A stretch of 64,000 nucleotides of DNA from an uncultured Paracoccaceae bacterium (GCA_937920555.1 CAKZTM010000017.1:1-64000); one strand, 5' to 3'; shown: positions 35,543 through 44,733, counted from the first letter of the stretch. The notes: generated by a model from the letters alone, not told the origin. A program made the numbers and translations.

Positions 35543-36396
35543 TTCAAGCCCCCGCTTGATGTGCGAACGTCTGTAGCTCGGGCATCCGCATCCCGAATTA
35601 ATCTGTCAGCGCCCGACAGGCAGTAAAACCGCTCCCCGCGCATCCGGCCGATCAACGTCAGACCAGATTGCAACGCAAGCTCCACACCCCAGGCCGTAAA
35701 GCCCGAACGTGACACCAAAGCCGGTATCCCCATCAACACGCATTTTATCACCATCTCCGAGGTCAACCGGCCCGTGGTGTACAGTATCTTGTTGTCCGGC
35801 ACGACACCGTTCATTTGCATCCAGCCCGAGATTTTATCGACCGCGTTGTGACGCCCCACATCTTCCATGTAGACCAGCGGGCGATCTTCCTCACATAGCA
35901 CCGTGCCGTGAATGGCCCCGGCCTCCAAATAGAGCGAGGGCGTGGTGTTTATCTCACGGGCCAAAGCATAAAGCCACGACGTGCGCACCGGTGTGGGGGG
36001 AAGGCTCACACCCTCCATACCCTCCATCATGTCGCCAAAAACAGTGCCCACCGCACAACCCGAAGTGCGGGTCTTGCGCTTGAGCTTTTCCTCGTAATCG
36101 GTGGCGCGCTTGGTGCGCACAACCACCGTCTCGATATCCTCGTCATACTCGACACCGGTGATGACATCATCGGCCAAAACCATGCCCTGATTGCGCAAAT
36201 ACCCGACCGCCAAAAGGTCAGGATAATCGCCGATGGTCATCGCTGTGACGATCTCTTGGGAATTGAGGAATATGGTCAGGGGCCGCTCCTCGACCACGGA
36301 GATAATCTCCGTCTGTCCGGTATGCGACACAGCCTCTACGGCACGCGTAAGACGCACATTGGTTGGGTCTGGTTTTATGACGTACTGCGCGGTCAT
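35539..36396 (-). CDS. fdhD: Formate dehydrogenase accessory protein FdhD
   Basis: A 285-residue sulfurtransferase-family protein that delivers sulfur to the molybdenum cofactor of formate dehydrogenase. Landmarks are YLRNQGMVLADDVITGVEYD, the Cys region TSGCAVGTVFGD, MEDVGRHNAVDKISG, GRLTSEMV and FTAWGVELAL. The E. coli enzyme uses a CxxC pair; here only one Cys (in GCAVG) is present at the corresponding place. It is the first gene of the operon. No formate dehydrogenase gene lies in the window. Confidence 0.93.
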   Translation of the reverse strand: MTAQYVIKPDPTNVRLTRAVEAVSHTGQTEIISVVEERPLTIFLNSQEIVTAMTIGDYPDLLAVGYLRNQGMVLADDVITGVEYDEDIETVVVRTKRATDYEEKLKRKTRTSGCAVGTVFGDMMEGMEGVSLPPTPVRTSWLYALAREINTTPSLYLEAGAIHGTVLCEEDRPLVYMEDVGRHNAVDKISGWMQMNGVVPDNKILYTTGRLTSEMVIKCVLMGIPALVSRSGFTAWGVELALQSGLTLIGRMRGERFYCLSGADRLIRDADARATDVRTSSGGLK

Positions 36397-36607
36397 GCCT
36401 TACGGCCCTTATTATGAATTGGAGGTTTACTGACCTACTCAATACCCACGCACAAGACCCTCAAAAACATGTTTTGTGGCCAATTGCGGCAACTCTGTGG
36501 CAAATGGCGGAATTCCTGACCAAATCAGCAAGAAACAGCCTATATGCCTATGTGGGGGTTTGAAACGCGCCGGTAAACTGCATGAAATGTTCGAATAGTG
36601 CAAACCG

Positions 36608-37429
36608 TTATCCGGTACATCCGACAATTTCAACGCTTTGGCCATCATTGAGCAAGGTGAATTTCACCGCCGAGCGATCAAGGGTCATAGCGCCCGTGCC
36701 GTAATACTGAAGATCCACCTCAACGGCCATTTGCGAGCCCGACACAGAGTGATCCGCAGGCGACGCCCAGATAAGATCCGTACCGGTTTCCACGACCACC
36801 ACCCGGTGGGACGGGATATCGCGATCAAATTTCAAGGTGCCGCTCAGCACAAAATCTTCCCCGTCCGGGGTCAACCGGCAAGTAGAAGACACATGGCCAA
36901 GGGACGATGCAGGCGCAGAGCGCCGCGCCAAAGCGGTATTGATCACATCTTGATTGTGCACCGCGCCCACGTCGACACTCAACGCCACATCAGAATGGGC
37001 CGGCACACAAATCTCTTCGCAAACGCCGTAATCCATCTTCAAACGCATGGTCATGGAGCGGCCCTCAACTTCCGGCCGAAGCAGGATCGGCAAAATCAGC
37101 TGATCCTCATAGCCAATAACCCGTACCCCTTCCGTGTCCATAATATCCGGGGATGGCCAAAAATACCCGACCTGTGCCAGATTGTCAGAACGGCTCCAAT
37201 CAAAGAGCGGCGCAATCCCTGCATCTCCGGGGGCACGCCAATAGGTTTTCCACCCCGGCGCCAAATCGATCTGAATGGCCGCCATGTAAAGGCCGTCAGC
37301 ACGCGACCAGCCGGGAAGAAGCGTCAACCGCGACACTTCATCAGCATTTGTTTGGGATACGGCAGGCACGGCCAGGCTCAAAAGTGTGGCTGCACATAGG
37401 GCAGCGCGGGTCAGGTAAGATATGATCAT
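36608..37429 (-). CDS. Exported DsbD N-terminal-domain protein
   Basis: A 273-residue periplasmic protein with an N-terminal signal (LTRAALCAATLLSLAVPAVS). The body resembles the thiol-disulfide interchange domain of DsbD (alpha), with the redox Cys pair in YGVCEEICVPAHSDV. No membrane or thioredoxin domain follows, so it is a stand-alone DsbD-alpha-like protein. It could receive electrons from a DsbD/CcdA-type membrane partner elsewhere. It has its own short non-coding gap (211 bp) downstream, before fdhD. Confidence 0.82.
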   Translation of the reverse strand: MIISYLTRAALCAATLLSLAVPAVSQTNADEVSRLTLLPGWSRADGLYMAAIQIDLAPGWKTYWRAPGDAGIAPLFDWSRSDNLAQVGYFWPSPDIMDTEGVRVIGYEDQLILPILLRPEVEGRSMTMRLKMDYGVCEEICVPAHSDVALSVDVGAVHNQDVINTALARRSAPASSLGHVSSTCRLTPDGEDFVLSGTLKFDRDIPSHRVVVVETGTDLIWASPADHSVSGSQMAVEVDLQYYGTGAMTLDRSAVKFTLLNDGQSVEIVGCTG

Positions 37430-37522
37430 GGGACCCGTATAGCGATGAATTTGTAACGGCGCAGTAACAAGGCGGCGATGAATTGCAATAGTTGTGGATC
37501 CGCTACAAGGGCACCGGCCCGT

Positions 37523-38869
37523 TCACCCGATCGCCGTCTCAATCCGGTCCAGAAGCTTCATCCAGCCAATGGCCAGCCCCTTGCCCAACATTTGGGAGCC
37601 GCGAAACCGGATCGGCCGCACAGGCGTCACCGGAAATGGCAGGCTGTCAGGTGCGGCCCCCAACACGCGCTCGGCAAGCACCCGCCCCATAACATGGGAC
37701 ATGGCCACTCCGCGCCCGTTATAGCCAAGCCCGACCAAAAGCCCCGGCTTGGGCTCATGCAGATGCGGCAACCGGTCTTGCGTGATGGCGATTGTCCCGC
37801 CCCAGCGATAGGACCAGTCCACACCGCGCAGTTGCGGGAAAATGCGCATAGCATCCTTGATGAGCCAATCATGTCCGACGATCTCACCGGCGCGGTTCAT
37901 TTTACCGTGGCCGCCAAACACCATCCGGTTGTCCGGTTCGCGGCGCGCATACATAATCACCCGCCGGGTGTCGGAAATGGTCTGACCTTTGGGCAAAATT
38001 TCCCTGATGACCTCGTCGGGCAACGGGTCTGTGGCAATCTGGACCGGACAAATGGGAATGATCGTCTGCGACAGACCGGGCAACAGATCGCCCGTATATC
38101 CGTTGGTGGCAAGGATCACCCAATGGGAGCGGACCCGGCCCTTGCGGGTCGTGGCGACCCAGCGGTTCCTATCCTGCGCCAGTGCCGTGACCGGCGAATG
38201 GGTGAAAATCTGTGCGCCTGCATTATGTGCCGCCCGCGCAACCCCGCGTGCCAAAGCCAGCGGCTGAACCGCCCCGCCCTTGGGGGCAAGAACGCCGCTG
38301 TGATAGATTTTGGAGCCGGTAAGTGCATGCAAATCAGACCCGCTCACATAAGTCATGTTAGCGCCAAACTGGTTCCACCGCTCCGCATTGGCCCGCGAGC
38401 TGGCCTGAACCTTTCGGCAATGATCCACCCTGAGCCAGCCGTTTTGCCGCGCATCGCAGGCAATTTGGTGGGTGCGGATCAGCTCAAACAGCTCGTCGGC
38501 CGAGTTCAGCGACACCTCCGCCAATCGGTCCAGATATCGCGGACCAACAAGAGATTTCAGCCGGTCCGGCCCGTTGAAAGGGAGCATCGGGTTGACCTGC
38601 CCCCCGTTGCGCCCAGACGCCCCCCAACCAATATCGCCAGCCTCTAAAACCGCCACGCGTGTGCCTGCCTGCGCCAAAACCAGCGCCGCGCGAAGCCCGG
38701 TAAAACCAGCGCCAACAATGGTCACATCCACATCAAGATCACCGGGCAATGCACCCGCGCCAATCGCTTCAGGCGCTGTTGCGGCCCATAAGGATTTGGG
38801 GAGGTGAGCGGGCGTTTCCATGGGATGGGTCCAGTGCTGAAAGGCGATCATATTGGAACCAGAATACAC
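37523..38869 (-). CDS. FAD-dependent oxidoreductase (gamma-glutamylputrescine oxidase-like)
   Basis: A 448-residue DAO-family flavoprotein. The N-terminal FAD fold reads VTIVGAGFTGLRAALVLA, with ASGRNGGQ shortly after, and the C-terminal part has YRWGGTIAITQDRLPHL and YNGRGVAMSHVMG, as in PuuB-like amine oxidases. The likely start is GTG 38869 or TTG 38872, with GGAGGG at 38880-38885; ATG 38851 is an alternative. Operator site D lies about 70 bp upstream, suggesting regulated expression. The substrate could be a gamma-glutamyl amine or another secondary amine. Confidence 0.86.
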   Translation of the reverse strand: MYSGSNMIAFQHWTHPMETPAHLPKSLWAATAPEAIGAGALPGDLDVDVTIVGAGFTGLRAALVLAQAGTRVAVLEAGDIGWGASGRNGGQVNPMLPFNGPDRLKSLVGPRYLDRLAEVSLNSADELFELIRTHQIACDARQNGWLRVDHCRKVQASSRANAERWNQFGANMTYVSGSDLHALTGSKIYHSGVLAPKGGAVQPLALARGVARAAHNAGAQIFTHSPVTALAQDRNRWVATTRKGRVRSHWVILATNGYTGDLLPGLSQTIIPICPVQIATDPLPDEVIREILPKGQTISDTRRVIMYARREPDNRMVFGGHGKMNRAGEIVGHDWLIKDAMRIFPQLRGVDWSYRWGGTIAITQDRLPHLHEPKPGLLVGLGYNGRGVAMSHVMGRVLAERVLGAAPDSLPFPVTPVRPIRFRGSQMLGKGLAIGWMKLLDRIETAIG

Positions 38870-38937
38870 CAATTTTAAGCCCTCCAAAAGAGATAGAAAA
38901 CTGTTTTATATCAACATCCTAAAAGGCGATACACCAA

Positions 38938-38961
38938 CTCTACTCCACTAGTGAAGTAGAG
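38938..38961 (-). promoter_or_regulatory. Palindromic operator, site D
   Basis: A 24 bp inverted repeat, CTCTACTC-CACTAGTG-AAGTAGAG, with one mismatched pair. The core is 38940-38959. Read on the minus strand, TTAAC (38971-38967) precedes the core by seven bases, as at sites A and B. It sits in the promoter region of the FAD oxidoreductase. Confidence 0.7.
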
Positions 38962-38985
38962 CTGTGGTTAACGGACCGCACCCTC

Positions 38986-40104
38986 TCAGATTTTCAACGC
39001 CAATTTTGCCGATAAAACATCCAACCCCAGAGCCGCGCCCACCGCCGCATAGGTCAGCTTGCCGGCATGGGTGTTCAGCCCGGCCAAAAGATGCGGGTCA
39101 TCCTCGCAAGCCTGCTTCCAACCCTTATTGGCCAAAGCCATCATGAACGGCATGGTCGCATTGCCCAAAGCAATGGTCGAGGTTCGCGCAACCGCCCCCG
39201 GCATATTGGCAACACAGTAATGCACGATACCGTCGACCTCATAAATCGGCTCATCATGAGTGGTCGCCTTGGAGGTCTCAAAACAGCCGCCCTGATCAAT
39301 GGCCACATCCACCAAAGTCGCATTGGGCTTCATATCCTTGAGCTGCGCGCGCGACACCAGCTTGGGCGCCGCAGCGCCGGGGATCAGCACCGCACCAATG
39401 ACCAGATCCGCCTCATTAACCAGCTCTTCCGTGGCACCAGCCGAGCCGTAGCGCGTTCGGATTTGCGGCCCAAAGACATCATCCAGATAGCGCAACCTTG
39501 GCAGCGACAGATCAGTGATTGACACATCTGCCCCCATGCCTGCGGCAATCTTGGCCGCATGGGTGCCCACAACGCCACCACCAATGACCACCACTTTGGC
39601 AGGCCCCACGCCCGGAACACCGCCCATCAAAATCCCGCGTCCACCATTGGCCTTTTGCATGGCCCACGCACCCACCTGAGGCGCCAAACGTCCGGCGACC
39701 TCAGACATGGGCGCCAAAAGAGGCAACCCCCCGTTGCGGTCGGTGACGGTCTCGTAAGCAATGGCGGTGACGCCGCTGGCCAACAAGTCCTTGGTCTGAT
39801 CTGGATCAGGGGCCAAATGCAAATAGGTGAACAGCAATTGCCCTTCTCGCAACTGCTTGCGCTCCACCGGTTGCGGCTCTTTTACCTTCACAACCATCTC
39901 CGCGGTTTCAAAAATCTCCGCGGCTGTGTCGACAATTGCAGCACCCGCTGCCTCGTAATCCGCGTCTGGGAAACCGGCACCCGCACCTGCGCCTGTCTCA
40001 ACAATCACCCGGTGACCGGCATTCACGGCCTCGCGCGCGGCCATGGGCGTCAGACCGACGCGGTATTCACGAACTTTAATCTCTTTTGGACATCCGATCA
40101 GCAT
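38986..40104 (-). CDS. ald: Alanine dehydrogenase
   Basis: A 372-residue NAD-dependent dehydrogenase interconverting L-alanine and pyruvate plus ammonia. The N-terminal substrate region is MLIGCPKEIKVREYRVGLTP; the NAD fold includes VVVIGGGVVGTHAAKIAAGMGA; and TLVDVAIDQGGCFETS and YCVANMPGAVARTST are family blocks. ATG 40104 has GAGGAG eight bases upstream. It is divergent from the Lrp-family gene (138 bp apart), the usual arrangement for regulator and target. Confidence 0.96.
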   Translation of the reverse strand: MLIGCPKEIKVREYRVGLTPMAAREAVNAGHRVIVETGAGAGAGFPDADYEAAGAAIVDTAAEIFETAEMVVKVKEPQPVERKQLREGQLLFTYLHLAPDPDQTKDLLASGVTAIAYETVTDRNGGLPLLAPMSEVAGRLAPQVGAWAMQKANGGRGILMGGVPGVGPAKVVVIGGGVVGTHAAKIAAGMGADVSITDLSLPRLRYLDDVFGPQIRTRYGSAGATEELVNEADLVIGAVLIPGAAAPKLVSRAQLKDMKPNATLVDVAIDQGGCFETSKATTHDEPIYEVDGIVHYCVANMPGAVARTSTIALGNATMPFMMALANKGWKQACEDDPHLLAGLNTHAGKLTYAAVGAALGLDVLSAKLALKI

Positions 40105-40241
40105 GGGCCGCTCCTCAAAACACAAGTTTCCTGCATGGGAGGATACACAGCTTAGGTGGCCGTTTTGACCTGATTTGGGTGGCGGACATCACTCAAACCG
40201 AATATTCTTCGAAAAATTGCCCCGTTTTCGGAAGAAATACT

Positions 40242-40703
40242 ATGTCAGACTTAGATTGGCTCGATATTAAGATCCTCGATGCGCTGCAAAAGCAAGGGCG
40301 CATCTCTAATGCTGACTTGGCCGAAAAGGTGAACCTGAGCGCATCGGCCTGCCACAGGCGCGTGCAACGGCTGGACCGGGAGGGGTTTGTCCGCAATTAT
40401 GTGGCCCTTCTGGACCCTCGCAAGGTGGACCGCCGAACCACTGTTTTCGTCGAAATCACCCTGTCTGGACAATCGGACGAGACCTTGGACGCCTTCGAGA
40501 AAGCGGTTGCGCGGATCCCCAATGTTCTGGAATGCCACCTGATGGCGGGTACTGCCGATTACCTGCTCAAGGTGGTGGCCATTGATGGTGACGACTTTGC
40601 CAGCATCCACCGCCAGCACTTGTCACGCCTGCCGGGGGTGGCGCAAATGCAGTCCAGTTTTGCCCTGCGAACCGTATTCAAAACCACCGCCCTTCCCCTG
40701 TAA
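40242..40703 (+). CDS. Lrp/AsnC-family regulator, probably of ald
   Basis: A 153-residue Lrp/AsnC regulator: N-terminal winged HTH (LDWLDIKILDALQKQGRISNADLAEKVNLS and CHRRVQRLDREG) and C-terminal RAM domain (VEITLSGQSDETLDAFEKAV, ECHLMAGTADYLLKVVAID). ATG 40242 has GGAAGA upstream; longer starts back to 40086 lie inside the ald promoter region. It is divergent from ald and most likely controls it in response to alanine. Confidence 0.9.
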   Translation: MSDLDWLDIKILDALQKQGRISNADLAEKVNLSASACHRRVQRLDREGFVRNYVALLDPRKVDRRTTVFVEITLSGQSDETLDAFEKAVARIPNVLECHLMAGTADYLLKVVAIDGDDFASIHRQHLSRLPGVAQMQSSFALRTVFKTTALPL

Positions 40704-40752
40704 GACCCTAATATAAAACGTTTTTCCGCCTCCCAAAAAGTTAACAACTGTG

Positions 40753-40772
40753 CTACTGTGCTAGCAGAGTAG
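40753..40772 (+). promoter_or_regulatory. Palindromic operator, site B
   Basis: CTACTGTGCTAGCAGAGTAG differs from perfect symmetry at one pair and from site A at one base. TTAAC at 40741-40745 is again seven bases upstream, and the surrounding block of about 26 bases matches site A. It lies about 100 bp upstream of the unknown membrane protein gene at 40874. Confidence 0.72.
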
Positions 40773-40873
40773 CACCATGGGCAAGCCCAAAAACCACCTC
40801 ATTCCCAGGTTTTGCCTTTCACCTCAAAAGGCTCCAAACTGCGCCCACGACAACCCCAAACAGGACACCGCCC

Positions 40874-41956
40874 ATGCGCCGCGCAGCCCTGACACTCATC
40901 TTGATATGCTCAACTGCATTTGCCGCATGGAACGCCTACCAAATCAGCCGCAATCCCGCCGTCACCGCCCTGACCGCGCGCAGCAACATCGAACTGACAG
41001 CCGCCCTCAACCGCGAACTGCACCGCGCCGCGACACCTGCCAAACTCCACACAAAAATCGAAACCTTGCTCTCCCAAACGCCAATCGACTGGCTCACGGT
41101 CAACGCCCTGCGGGATCTGGCCGCCGCCCGGAACATACCCCTCACGCCAGAGCTGACCTCAACACTGCAAACGCAATATGATGCCGACCACACGGTGTTA
41201 AAAACCAGCGGCAAATGCATCTCCTGCGGCTGGGACGCCGCCAATTGCGAGCTCTCAGCGATCCTTGTGTGCCGCGCGCCGGTCGACCTAACCCCAATAG
41301 GCGACATAACCGGCGTGATCCGCGAAAGCGCGAATTACGCGCGCGGCCAACCGGTCGATAAACTCGACCTCACCTTATCGGCTCTGGGCCTTGGCGCCAC
41401 GGCACTGGCCCCCGCAACCGCTGGCACCTCGCTGGCGATCAAACTGGGCGCCACCACGCTCAAAACCACCAAAAAGATCGGACATCTCAATCCCAGCCTG
41501 ACCCGCATCATCACCACATCAGCCGATCAGGCCATCGACTGGGACAAGCTGGCCACAGCCACCCCCAACAGCTTTCCACAAACCGCAAAAGCGGCCATCA
41601 ACTCAGAGGCACTGGCACCGGTTCTGGGCATTCTCGCCGCCGCCGCCGACATGCGCGGGGCGATCGGCATCCCGCAAACGCTGCACATGATGAAATATGT
41701 GGACAACACCCAAGAGGCCGCCACCACCGCACGCATCGCGAAACTGTCCGGCCCCCGCACCGTCGGCATATTTGAAACTTTGGGCAAAACCCGCGCCCTT
41801 CGGGCCGGGTTGAAATACTCAAAAGCCGCGTGGAGCTTTCTCGCCGCACTCCTGTCCGCCTTCACCGCAGCCCTGCTTTTGATCTCCAACTTTGCCGCAA
41901 ACCGCATCCTGCGCCGGGCGCGACACCGGGCACACACCAAGCCCGGCGCGCCCTGA
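40874..41956 (+). CDS. Membrane protein of unknown function, operator-controlled
   Basis: A 360-residue protein. An N-terminal segment (ALTLILICSTAFAAWNAYQI) and a C-terminal segment (AAWSFLAALLSAFTAALLLI) anchor it; the middle is helical with a Cys cluster, GKCISCGWDAANC and LVCRAP (four Cys within about 25 residues), which could bind metal or form disulfides. I do not recognise the family. It lies downstream of site B and 53 bp upstream of the antiporter gene on the same strand, suggesting co-transcription. A competing frame from ATG 40777 is a poor, basic translation. Confidence 0.6.
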   Translation: MRRAALTLILICSTAFAAWNAYQISRNPAVTALTARSNIELTAALNRELHRAATPAKLHTKIETLLSQTPIDWLTVNALRDLAAARNIPLTPELTSTLQTQYDADHTVLKTSGKCISCGWDAANCELSAILVCRAPVDLTPIGDITGVIRESANYARGQPVDKLDLTLSALGLGATALAPATAGTSLAIKLGATTLKTTKKIGHLNPSLTRIITTSADQAIDWDKLATATPNSFPQTAKAAINSEALAPVLGILAAAADMRGAIGIPQTLHMMKYVDNTQEAATTARIAKLSGPRTVGIFETLGKTRALRAGLKYSKAAWSFLAALLSAFTAALLLISNFAANRILRRARHRAHTKPGAP

Positions 41957-42009
41957 CCCTTGCCCTCCCCAACCGCCCCAGATACACCAAGGCAAAAAGG
42001 GGACAGCCC

Positions 42010-43260
42010 ATGACCGTACTTCAAATCGCATCCATCCTGATCGTCCTCGCGGGCCTCTTTGGCGCCATAAACTACTTCTTTTTGCGCCTGCCCGCGGCCA
42101 TTGGCATCCTCGTGGTCGCCCTTCTGGCCTCACTGGCAATCTTGGGCTTTGATGCGGTCGTTCCGGGCTATGATATCGTGCAAAACATCCGCATTGTGGT
42201 CGAGGAGATCGAGTTCTCCGACACATTGCTGGGCTGGATGCTGGGCCTGCTGCTCTTTGCAGGTGCGCTCCATGTCAAACTCTCCGAATTGCGCCAACAG
42301 GCATGGACCGTGGCGCTGATGGCCACCCTTGGCATCGCCATTTCCACCGCCATTGCAGGCTTCGGCTTTGCCATGATCACCGGCATCCCGATCCTTGTCG
42401 CACTGGTCTTTGGGGCACTCATCTCTCCCACCGATCCGGTGGCCGTTTTGGGCGTGCTGCGCGAGGCAAATCTGCGCAAATCCTTGGAAACCCAAATCGC
42501 CGGCGAAAGCCTGTTTAACGACGGGGTGGGCTATGTGGTCTTCCTGCTCCTTGTTGGCCTCGCCTTCCCCCATGGCGACAGCCACGGCGACGCAACAGTC
42601 ATGGCCGCCGTGGAACTGTTCGGCAAAGAGGCCTTCGGCGGCGCCCTTCTTGGCGGCACATTGGGCTGGCTCACATTCCAGCTGATGAAGCGTATTGATG
42701 ACTATCCGCTGGAAGTTCTGCTCTCGCTGGGGCTGGCCTTTGGCGGCTATGAACTGGCCGTCTATTTGCATGTCTCAGGCCCGATCATGGCCGTGGTTGC
42801 CGGGCTCTTCATTGGCGATGTGGGCATGAAACACGGCATGTCCGAGCTGACCCGCACCTATCTCAACGGGTTTTGGGAACTGATCGACGAAATCCTCAAC
42901 GCTGTGCTGTTCCTGCTCATCGGGATCGAGGTCTTCGCCGTCGCCTTCCAAATGGACTATTTCGTGGCCGGTGTTATCTCCATCGCCCTGTCGCTGGTGG
43001 CGCGTCTGGCCGCCGTGTCGATCCCGGTGCTGATCATAAGACCGTTTCGCAAATACCAAACCGACGTGGTGCCGATCATGACATGGGGCGGCATCAAAGG
43101 CGGCATCTCCGTGGCGCTGGCGCTCAGCTTGCCCGATAGCGAGTATAAACCACTGATCCTGACCGCCACTTACGTGGTCGTGGTCTTCTCCATCATCGTG
43201 CAGGGCCTGACCATCGCCCCGCTTGCACGCAAACTGAACCGCGAGCCGGATCTGCTCTAA
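42010..43260 (+). CDS. CPA1-family Na+/H+ antiporter (NhaP type)
   Basis: A 416-residue polytopic antiporter with about 12 membrane spans. The ion-binding region is SPTDPVAVLGVLREA, followed by GESLFNDGVGYVVFLLL with the conserved ND, then NGFWELIDEILNAVLFLLIG and WGGIKGGISVALALSLP, as in NhaP proteins. ATG 42010 with AAGGGGA upstream is chosen. It follows the unknown membrane protein and may belong to the same operon under operator B. The ion specificity cannot be read from sequence. Confidence 0.9.
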   Translation: MTVLQIASILIVLAGLFGAINYFFLRLPAAIGILVVALLASLAILGFDAVVPGYDIVQNIRIVVEEIEFSDTLLGWMLGLLLFAGALHVKLSELRQQAWTVALMATLGIAISTAIAGFGFAMITGIPILVALVFGALISPTDPVAVLGVLREANLRKSLETQIAGESLFNDGVGYVVFLLLVGLAFPHGDSHGDATVMAAVELFGKEAFGGALLGGTLGWLTFQLMKRIDDYPLEVLLSLGLAFGGYELAVYLHVSGPIMAVVAGLFIGDVGMKHGMSELTRTYLNGFWELIDEILNAVLFLLIGIEVFAVAFQMDYFVAGVISIALSLVARLAAVSIPVLIIRPFRKYQTDVVPIMTWGGIKGGISVALALSLPDSEYKPLILTATYVVVVFSIIVQGLTIAPLARKLNREPDLL

Positions 43261-43330
43261 CGCCGCTTGCCGCCCAGACCTCTTTCCAGATGTCCAGACA
43301 TGGGGCGGGCACGACCGCCCGCATTCACCC

Positions 43331-43792
43331 TCACCGGGTGCGCGAAATCGCAGCAATCAACCCGTTGAGCGGCAACACGGCCGAAATCGGATCATCGCTT
43401 CCAAATGGAATGTAACGAATATCCATGGACGGCTTTTGCAACAACAGCGCCAGATCATCATTGTCGATCTCAATCGTCGCCCGGCATCCATCCGTGTAGC
43501 AGACCTTCAAAGGCGCAAGCCATTCGTGCCCGTCAACAATGATCCGAACCCCCGGCTGCAAGGCGACCCCCAAAGGCGCGGTCAAAACCATCGAGGCCTC
43601 ACCGGTGGAAATATCAATCAGGATCTCAAACAACGCAAATGCGCTGGTGGCACCGGAAAAGGACAACGTCTTGCGAAAGACGCAAAAATTCTCCTCACAA
43701 TCGGAAAGCCAGTTGCCGGTGGACACCTCTTCCGAGGTCGCAGGCTGCATCAGCAAAAAACAAAGAAGGGCGGTGGTCAGGATACGTGGCAC
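43331..43792 (-). CDS. Invasion-associated locus B (IalB)-like exported protein
   Basis: A 153-residue periplasmic protein with a signal peptide (ILTTALLCFLLMQPATS). Residues DCEENFCVFRK and CYTDGCRATIEI supply two Cys pairs, and the fold region VLTAPLGVALQPGVRIIVDG is the IalB pattern. The start is GTG 43792; no strong ribosome site was seen. The function of IalB homologues outside pathogens is unknown. It is convergent with the antiporter gene. Confidence 0.82.
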   Translation of the reverse strand: MPRILTTALLCFLLMQPATSEEVSTGNWLSDCEENFCVFRKTLSFSGATSAFALFEILIDISTGEASMVLTAPLGVALQPGVRIIVDGHEWLAPLKVCYTDGCRATIEIDNDDLALLLQKPSMDIRYIPFGSDDPISAVLPLNGLIAAISRTR

Positions 43793-44055
43793 GGTGGGGG
43801 CGCTCGCTATTGGTAGGCCGATATAGGGCCGGTAGAGTGTTCAGGGGTTCGATTTAACCGGTATTTGAGTGTGCCGAAACCCATATTGTCCAGTTACGCT
43901 CAGATTATGGCAAAGCGGGTGGTAAATCGCCCCCACGGCGCAGAATACAAATCCAATCGCGGCCCGAAACGCCGCGCACCCAAATGACCGGCACACCAAC
44001 CGCCCCTTGCCACCACCGAGCCATTGCGCTTTTATAGGCATTGGGGGTGGCTATT

Positions 44056-44733
44056 ATGACGTATAAACCATGGCGCGCAGCGCTTTTCGTGGCGGCAACA
44101 GCGCTGAGCGGTTGCAACAACCTGTTTGATGCAGGCTTTGAAAGCGACACACCGGGTCTGCCACCGGCACTCACCCCCGCAGGACTGCCAAACGGCGACA
44201 GCATTGCGCCCGGCCCCGCAGGCAGTTTCTTTGTGACCTCTAAAATGGGCATCATCGGGCAGAAAGCCTACGCCTTTGTGGAACCACAAGCGGATACGGG
44301 CGACACCTCGTTGCGAACGGTGATGCGCTCCGCCCCGGTGGATGACCTGAGCAAACCGGTCTACCTGTCTTGGCGCGGCATCTTCGGATCAGGCGGCGGG
44401 GTCAGGATACGGGCCGGATACCAAGGCAAGCCGTTTGTGGAATTTGGCTTTGACAATGGCATGATCATGCTCGGCGATGATGTGGTTGGGGCCTACCTGC
44501 CCGGCGATCACCACACGGTTCTGGTCAGCCTGTTTCCAACCACCAACACCTACCGCGTGCGCGTGATGGGGGACGTCACCATCGATCAGGAGTTCTTCGA
44601 GGGCGCGGCCAGCTCCCAAACCCAGATCACCGCGCCACAAGTCCTCGCGGAATTTTCCATAACCCGGTCCCCCGACAAGAACCTGGTCTATGTGATTGAC
44701 GACGTGACCATGAGCCACGACGCGCCGAACTGA
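44056..44733 (+). CDS. Predicted lipoprotein of unknown function
   Basis: A 225-residue lipoprotein with signal FVAATALSGC (lipobox LSGC). The mature part is beta-rich, with repeated Gly and aromatic residues (SWRGIFGSGGGVRIRAGY, VEFGFDNGMIMLGDDVVG), suggesting a beta-sandwich. No enzyme motif is seen. ATG 44056 is chosen, with GGGGG upstream. It is about 200 bp upstream of the giant nuclease gene, same strand, with its own gap. Confidence 0.65.
   Translation: MTYKPWRAALFVAATALSGCNNLFDAGFESDTPGLPPALTPAGLPNGDSIAPGPAGSFFVTSKMGIIGQKAYAFVEPQADTGDTSLRTVMRSAPVDDLSKPVYLSWRGIFGSGGGVRIRAGYQGKPFVEFGFDNGMIMLGDDVVGAYLPGDHHTVLVSLFPTTNTYRVRVMGDVTIDQEFFEGAASSQTQITAPQVLAEFSITRSPDKNLVYVIDDVTMSHDAPN

Noticed and set aside
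37478-38647. 389-codon plus-strand frame opposite the FAD oxidoreductase
   Set aside because: It mirrors the well-supported minus-strand flavoprotein and shows no ribosome site or domain.
40777-41181. 134-codon frame starting just after operator site B
   Set aside because: Though it starts five bases after the operator, its composition (Arg, Pro, His, Gln) is that of an out-of-frame reading of the 40874 gene, which has membrane segments and better composition.
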